A DNA stretch of 7,646 bases. Source: a bacterium (GTDB taxonomy: Bacteria; Zixibacteria; MSB-5A5; GN15; FEB-12). Below the pieces are notes generated by a model. That model was not told the origin of the DNA and made no database searches. It was given only the letters and a program-made list of their open reading frames with translations. Shown here piece by piece: positions 5,989-7,646 of this stretch; position 1 is the stretch's first letter, and the number at the start of each line of letters is the position of its first letter. Where the stretch lies: positions 1 through 7,646 of the forward strand of contig DAOVOW010000084.1 of assembly GCA_030629485.1 (NCBI GenBank). Direction: 5' to 3'. A program made the position numbers and the translations under genes.

Positions 5989-7311
5989 CTATTCTTTGGG
6001 TGTCGACGGGGGCGGGTTTCCCGGTTGGGAAAGATCGGGTACGGCGAGACTCTTTGTACCGTTTCGATGGCAGTTCTTGATGCCGAGAATTATCGCGCCC
6101 GCGCCGATGATGCCGGCTGCCAGATAAAACAGCAGCCCGACTAACGGAATAGCAAAGAAACCGCTCATGAAAGCAAGACCGATCAGCAGTTGCCATTTGC
6201 CCAGTTGCCTGGGCTGGTGTTTGAAGATACGGATGAGTCCATACCCGACCAGAAACGCCGGCAACAGCTTGCCCGCATAAAACAGCACGCCTCCCGTGAC
6301 AACGGTAAAACTGGTGATCGGTACCATCAGGGTGGAGAATATCAGGAGCACGGCGCCACCGGCGGCTTGGTCACCCGATGACATAATAAGTCCGACAACA
6401 CTCAGAATAATAGCTACCAGTAATACCGCCGCGCTCATAACCACCGCCGCCGCGGCCAGCAGGCCGGTGGCAACACTGACCATGAAACGTCGGCGCAGTT
6501 GTGTGAACGCCTCCTGGAGGTAGGTGGGACAGAGCCAGATCAGTATCAGGCCAAAGAGAAAGGCGGCAAACAAGCGCGAGAACCGCAATACTGTGTCGGT
6601 CAACTCCTCGGCCTCCTGGTCGGCCGCATCCACTTCATCTTTCGGTTCCAGACGAGTAACCTCTCCGAGCACTGTCACCCCGGCGGCTTCGAGATCAAGT
6701 TCTTCCGCGCTTGAGTAGGTGAGGTTGCCGCGGATAACAGCCGGGGCGCGGATGACTATCGACTCGTCGGCATCAAGCACAACATCACCATCGATCTGCC
6801 CGCTGATCTTGATCCGCTCCGCCTTGATTTTGACGTTCCCCATCACGGTGCCGGCCAGGTCGACACGATAGCCGTAGGCATTGATATCCTTGCGGATAAT
6901 AGCTGCTTGCCCCACTTTCAGGATGCTGCCCACGAACAGGACTGAGCGTCCGACGTATCCCTCGATCTCCGCCTCGCTGCAAAACACGCGGATGGACCCA
7001 TCAACGCGACCGGTGTGGGAGAAATCACCGGCAGCGACATTTTCCGACCCGGTGATTTCGCCGGCGCAGGTTACCGATCCGCCCGCCGCCAACAGATCGC
7101 CGTCGATAGATCCATCGACTGTGACCGTCTCCCCTGCGGCGTATACGTCGCCGTCTATTCGGTGTAGACTGGTCAGGTGGACGTGGTTACCTTTGAGGAA
7201 ATTGGCGGCCTGGGCGGGCATGATCGCAGTCGCCAGACACAACAGTGTAGCTACCACAGCATATAAGTACCCTGGTAACCGGCGGCTCCTGATTTTATCG
7301 ACGTGACGCAT
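5989..7311 (-). CDS. Exported bactofilin-like beta-helix protein with polytopic membrane domain
   Basis: This 440-residue envelope protein has unknown exact function. Residues 1-35 form a signal peptide (basic RSRR, hydrophobic core, MPAQA then ANF). Residues 50-215 are repeated short beta-strand turns with glycine at regular steps: IDGDVYAAGETVTVDG, IDGDLLAAGG, VDGSI, IEGYVG, IDGDVVLDADE, IRGNL. This is the right-handed beta-helix pattern of bactofilins (polymer-forming cytoskeletal proteins). An acidic linker at 222-238 leads to several membrane segments at about 245-262, 277-310 (perhaps two), 317-361 and 374-411, then a Pro-rich hydrophilic tail. The signal peptide would put the helix outside the cytoplasm, unlike classical bactofilins. 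ATG at 7311 is the only reasonable start: an in-frame stop lies 21 bases upstream and the next Met is residue 31. A clear Shine-Dalgarno is not seen. The gene converges on ggt. Confidence 0.88.
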   Translation of the reverse strand: MRHVDKIRSRRLPGYLYAVVATLLCLATAIMPAQAANFLKGNHVHLTSLHRIDGDVYAAGETVTVDGSIDGDLLAAGGSVTCAGEITGSENVAAGDFSHTGRVDGSIRVFCSEAEIEGYVGRSVLFVGSILKVGQAAIIRKDINAYGYRVDLAGTVMGNVKIKAERIKISGQIDGDVVLDADESIVIRAPAVIRGNLTYSSAEELDLEAAGVTVLGEVTRLEPKDEVDAADQEAEELTDTVLRFSRLFAAFLFGLILIWLCPTYLQEAFTQLRRRFMVSVATGLLAAAAVVMSAAVLLVAIILSVVGLIMSSGDQAAGGAVLLIFSTLMVPITSFTVVTGGVLFYAGKLLPAFLVGYGLIRIFKHQPRQLGKWQLLIGLAFMSGFFAIPLVGLLFYLAAGIIGAGAIILGIKNCHRNGTKSLAVPDLSQPGNPPPSTPKE

Positions 7312-7381
7312 TACAATCGGTTTACGTCCTCATACAGCCCGGGTTGCCGTAATAAACTCAGTCGGGACGACAAAAGCCACC

Positions 7382-7420
7382 AAAAAATCTGCACTAACCA
7401 CATGCAGCCGCATGGTAGTG
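7382..7420 (-). terminator. Terminator-like hairpin upstream of the bactofilin-like gene
   Basis: On the minus strand CACTA (7420-7416) pairs with TAGTG (7396-7392) and CATGC (7414-7410) pairs with GCATG (7405-7401), with a small asymmetric internal loop and a GGCT apical loop. CAGA and six T (7387-7382) follow. It could end transcription arriving from a gene beyond the right edge and so insulate the bactofilin-like gene, or serve as an attenuator in its leader. The near-palindrome could also be an operator. Confidence 0.42.
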
Positions 7421-7449
7421 TTGAAGATACTGAAAGCCGGTCATTGGGA

Positions 7450-7466
7450 GTTCGCCGAAGGCGAAC
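7450..7466. repeat. Short perfect hairpin with GAA triloop
   Basis: GTTCGCC (7450-7456) pairs perfectly with GGCGAAC (7460-7466) around GAA. No T tract follows on either strand, so it is not a simple terminator. It resembles the inner hairpin of copy B, which also has a GAA/TTC triloop, and may be a solitary REP-like element. Confidence 0.6.
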
Positions 7467-7500
7467 CTGGCAATCTCATGATTCGTGGGTGGTGTAGGGC

Positions 7501-7569
7501 GACCCGAGGCTGTCCCAAAAGATCGTTTCGTCGGGTCTTGGCGTCGATGCAATCGACGGTGTGACCCGA
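7501..7569. repeat. Three-arm alternative pairing around copy C
   Basis: GACCCGA occurs at 7501-7507 and 7563-7569, and its complement TCGGGTC lies between them at 7531-7537. The middle arm can therefore pair perfectly for 7 bases with either flank, giving two mutually exclusive folds. Only the right-hand fold encloses the inner hairpin of copy C. Confidence 0.6.
7533..7567 (+). repeat. Nested-hairpin repeat, copy C
   Basis: GGGTCTTG (7533-7540) and TGTGACCC (7560-7567) are identical to the ends of copies A and B. The outer stem runs CGTCGGGTC (7529-7537) with GACCCGACG (7563-7571). The 19-base centre, the same length as in copy B, holds a perfect 7-base-pair hairpin, CGTCGAT (7542-7548) with ATCGACG (7552-7558) around GCA. 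This inner sequence is unrelated to those of A and B. The left flank also resembles that of copy B (CGTT then GTCGGGTCTTGG). Confidence 0.78.
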
Positions 7570-7625
7570 CGATCTGCTGCAACCGGTTGCTGTAATCAGA
7601 CTCTCTGGGCCGGCAGTTCACACGC

Positions 7626-7638
7626 CTGCCTTCGGCAG
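7626..7638. repeat. Short hairpin with TTC triloop at window edge
   Basis: CTGCC (7626-7630) pairs with GGCAG (7634-7638) around TTC. It is short and could be chance, but it repeats the GAA/TTC triloop theme of 7450-7466 and of the copy B centre. Confidence 0.4.
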
Positions 7639-7646
7639 TCGCAAGA

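Larger units (their letters stand above)
7312..7646. other. Gene-free region upstream of the bactofilin-like gene
   Basis: No credible ORF occurs in these 335 bases on either strand. The stretch contains, from left to right, the 5' region of the bactofilin-like gene with no clear promoter hexamers, a terminator-like hairpin on the minus strand, a GAA-triloop hairpin, nested repeat copy C with an extra arm, and a TTC-triloop hairpin by the window edge. The structure density resembles the 1533-1760 block. Confidence 0.7.

Noticed and set aside
7312..7380. Promoter for the bactofilin-like gene
   Set aside because: TTTATT and TTGTCG-like hexamers occur on the minus strand but not at usable spacing, so I could not support a specific site.

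Overview
The window looks like chromosomal DNA from an uncultured, diderm, candidate-phylum bacterium. I lean towards Zixibacteria or a related FCB-superphylum lineage. The reasons are a secreted protein ending in the YPNPFNP-type C-terminal sorting/FlgD-like domain, BACON-like Ig repeats, a lipobox on an envelope enzyme, and moderately GC-rich ordinary bacterial codon use. The phylum call is inference from protein style; there is no rRNA or other marker gene in the window.

Layout: (1) 21-1532 (+) encodes a secreted multidomain protein with a signal peptide, a Cys-containing beta-rich N-terminal domain, two BACON-like repeats and a C-terminal sorting domain. (2) 1533-2067 is non-coding and dense with structure. 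It holds two copies of a hairpin-within-hairpin repeat in opposite orientation, embedded in a larger imperfect inverted repeat, then a terminator, a second terminator-like hairpin with no gene in front of it, and a sigma70-like promoter. (3) 2068-4248 (+) is a cytoplasmic GH35 glycosidase resembling archaeal GlmA-type exo-beta-D-glucosaminidases. (4) 4268-5977 (+), 19 bases further on, is a gamma-glutamyltransferase carried as a lipoprotein, with the complete catalytic set. These two look co-transcribed. (5) 5989-7311 (-) converges on them with an 11-base gap. It encodes an exported bactofilin-like beta-helix domain fused to a polytopic membrane domain. (6) 7312-7646 has no gene. It holds a terminator-like hairpin, short triloop hairpins, and a third copy of the nested repeat.

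The GH35 enzyme would hydrolyse amino-sugar or galactosyl oligosaccharides in the cytoplasm, and the lipoprotein GGT would process gamma-glutamyl peptides such as glutathione at the envelope. A shared nutrient-salvage role is plausible but not shown. No phage, transposase, CRISPR, toxin or defence gene was found.

The least expected signal is the repeat family. Three copies share the exact end octamers GGGTCTTG and TGTGACCC. Between the octamers the sequence differs completely, yet each copy remains self-complementary. That is the pattern expected if the fold, not the sequence, of the centre is what is maintained.
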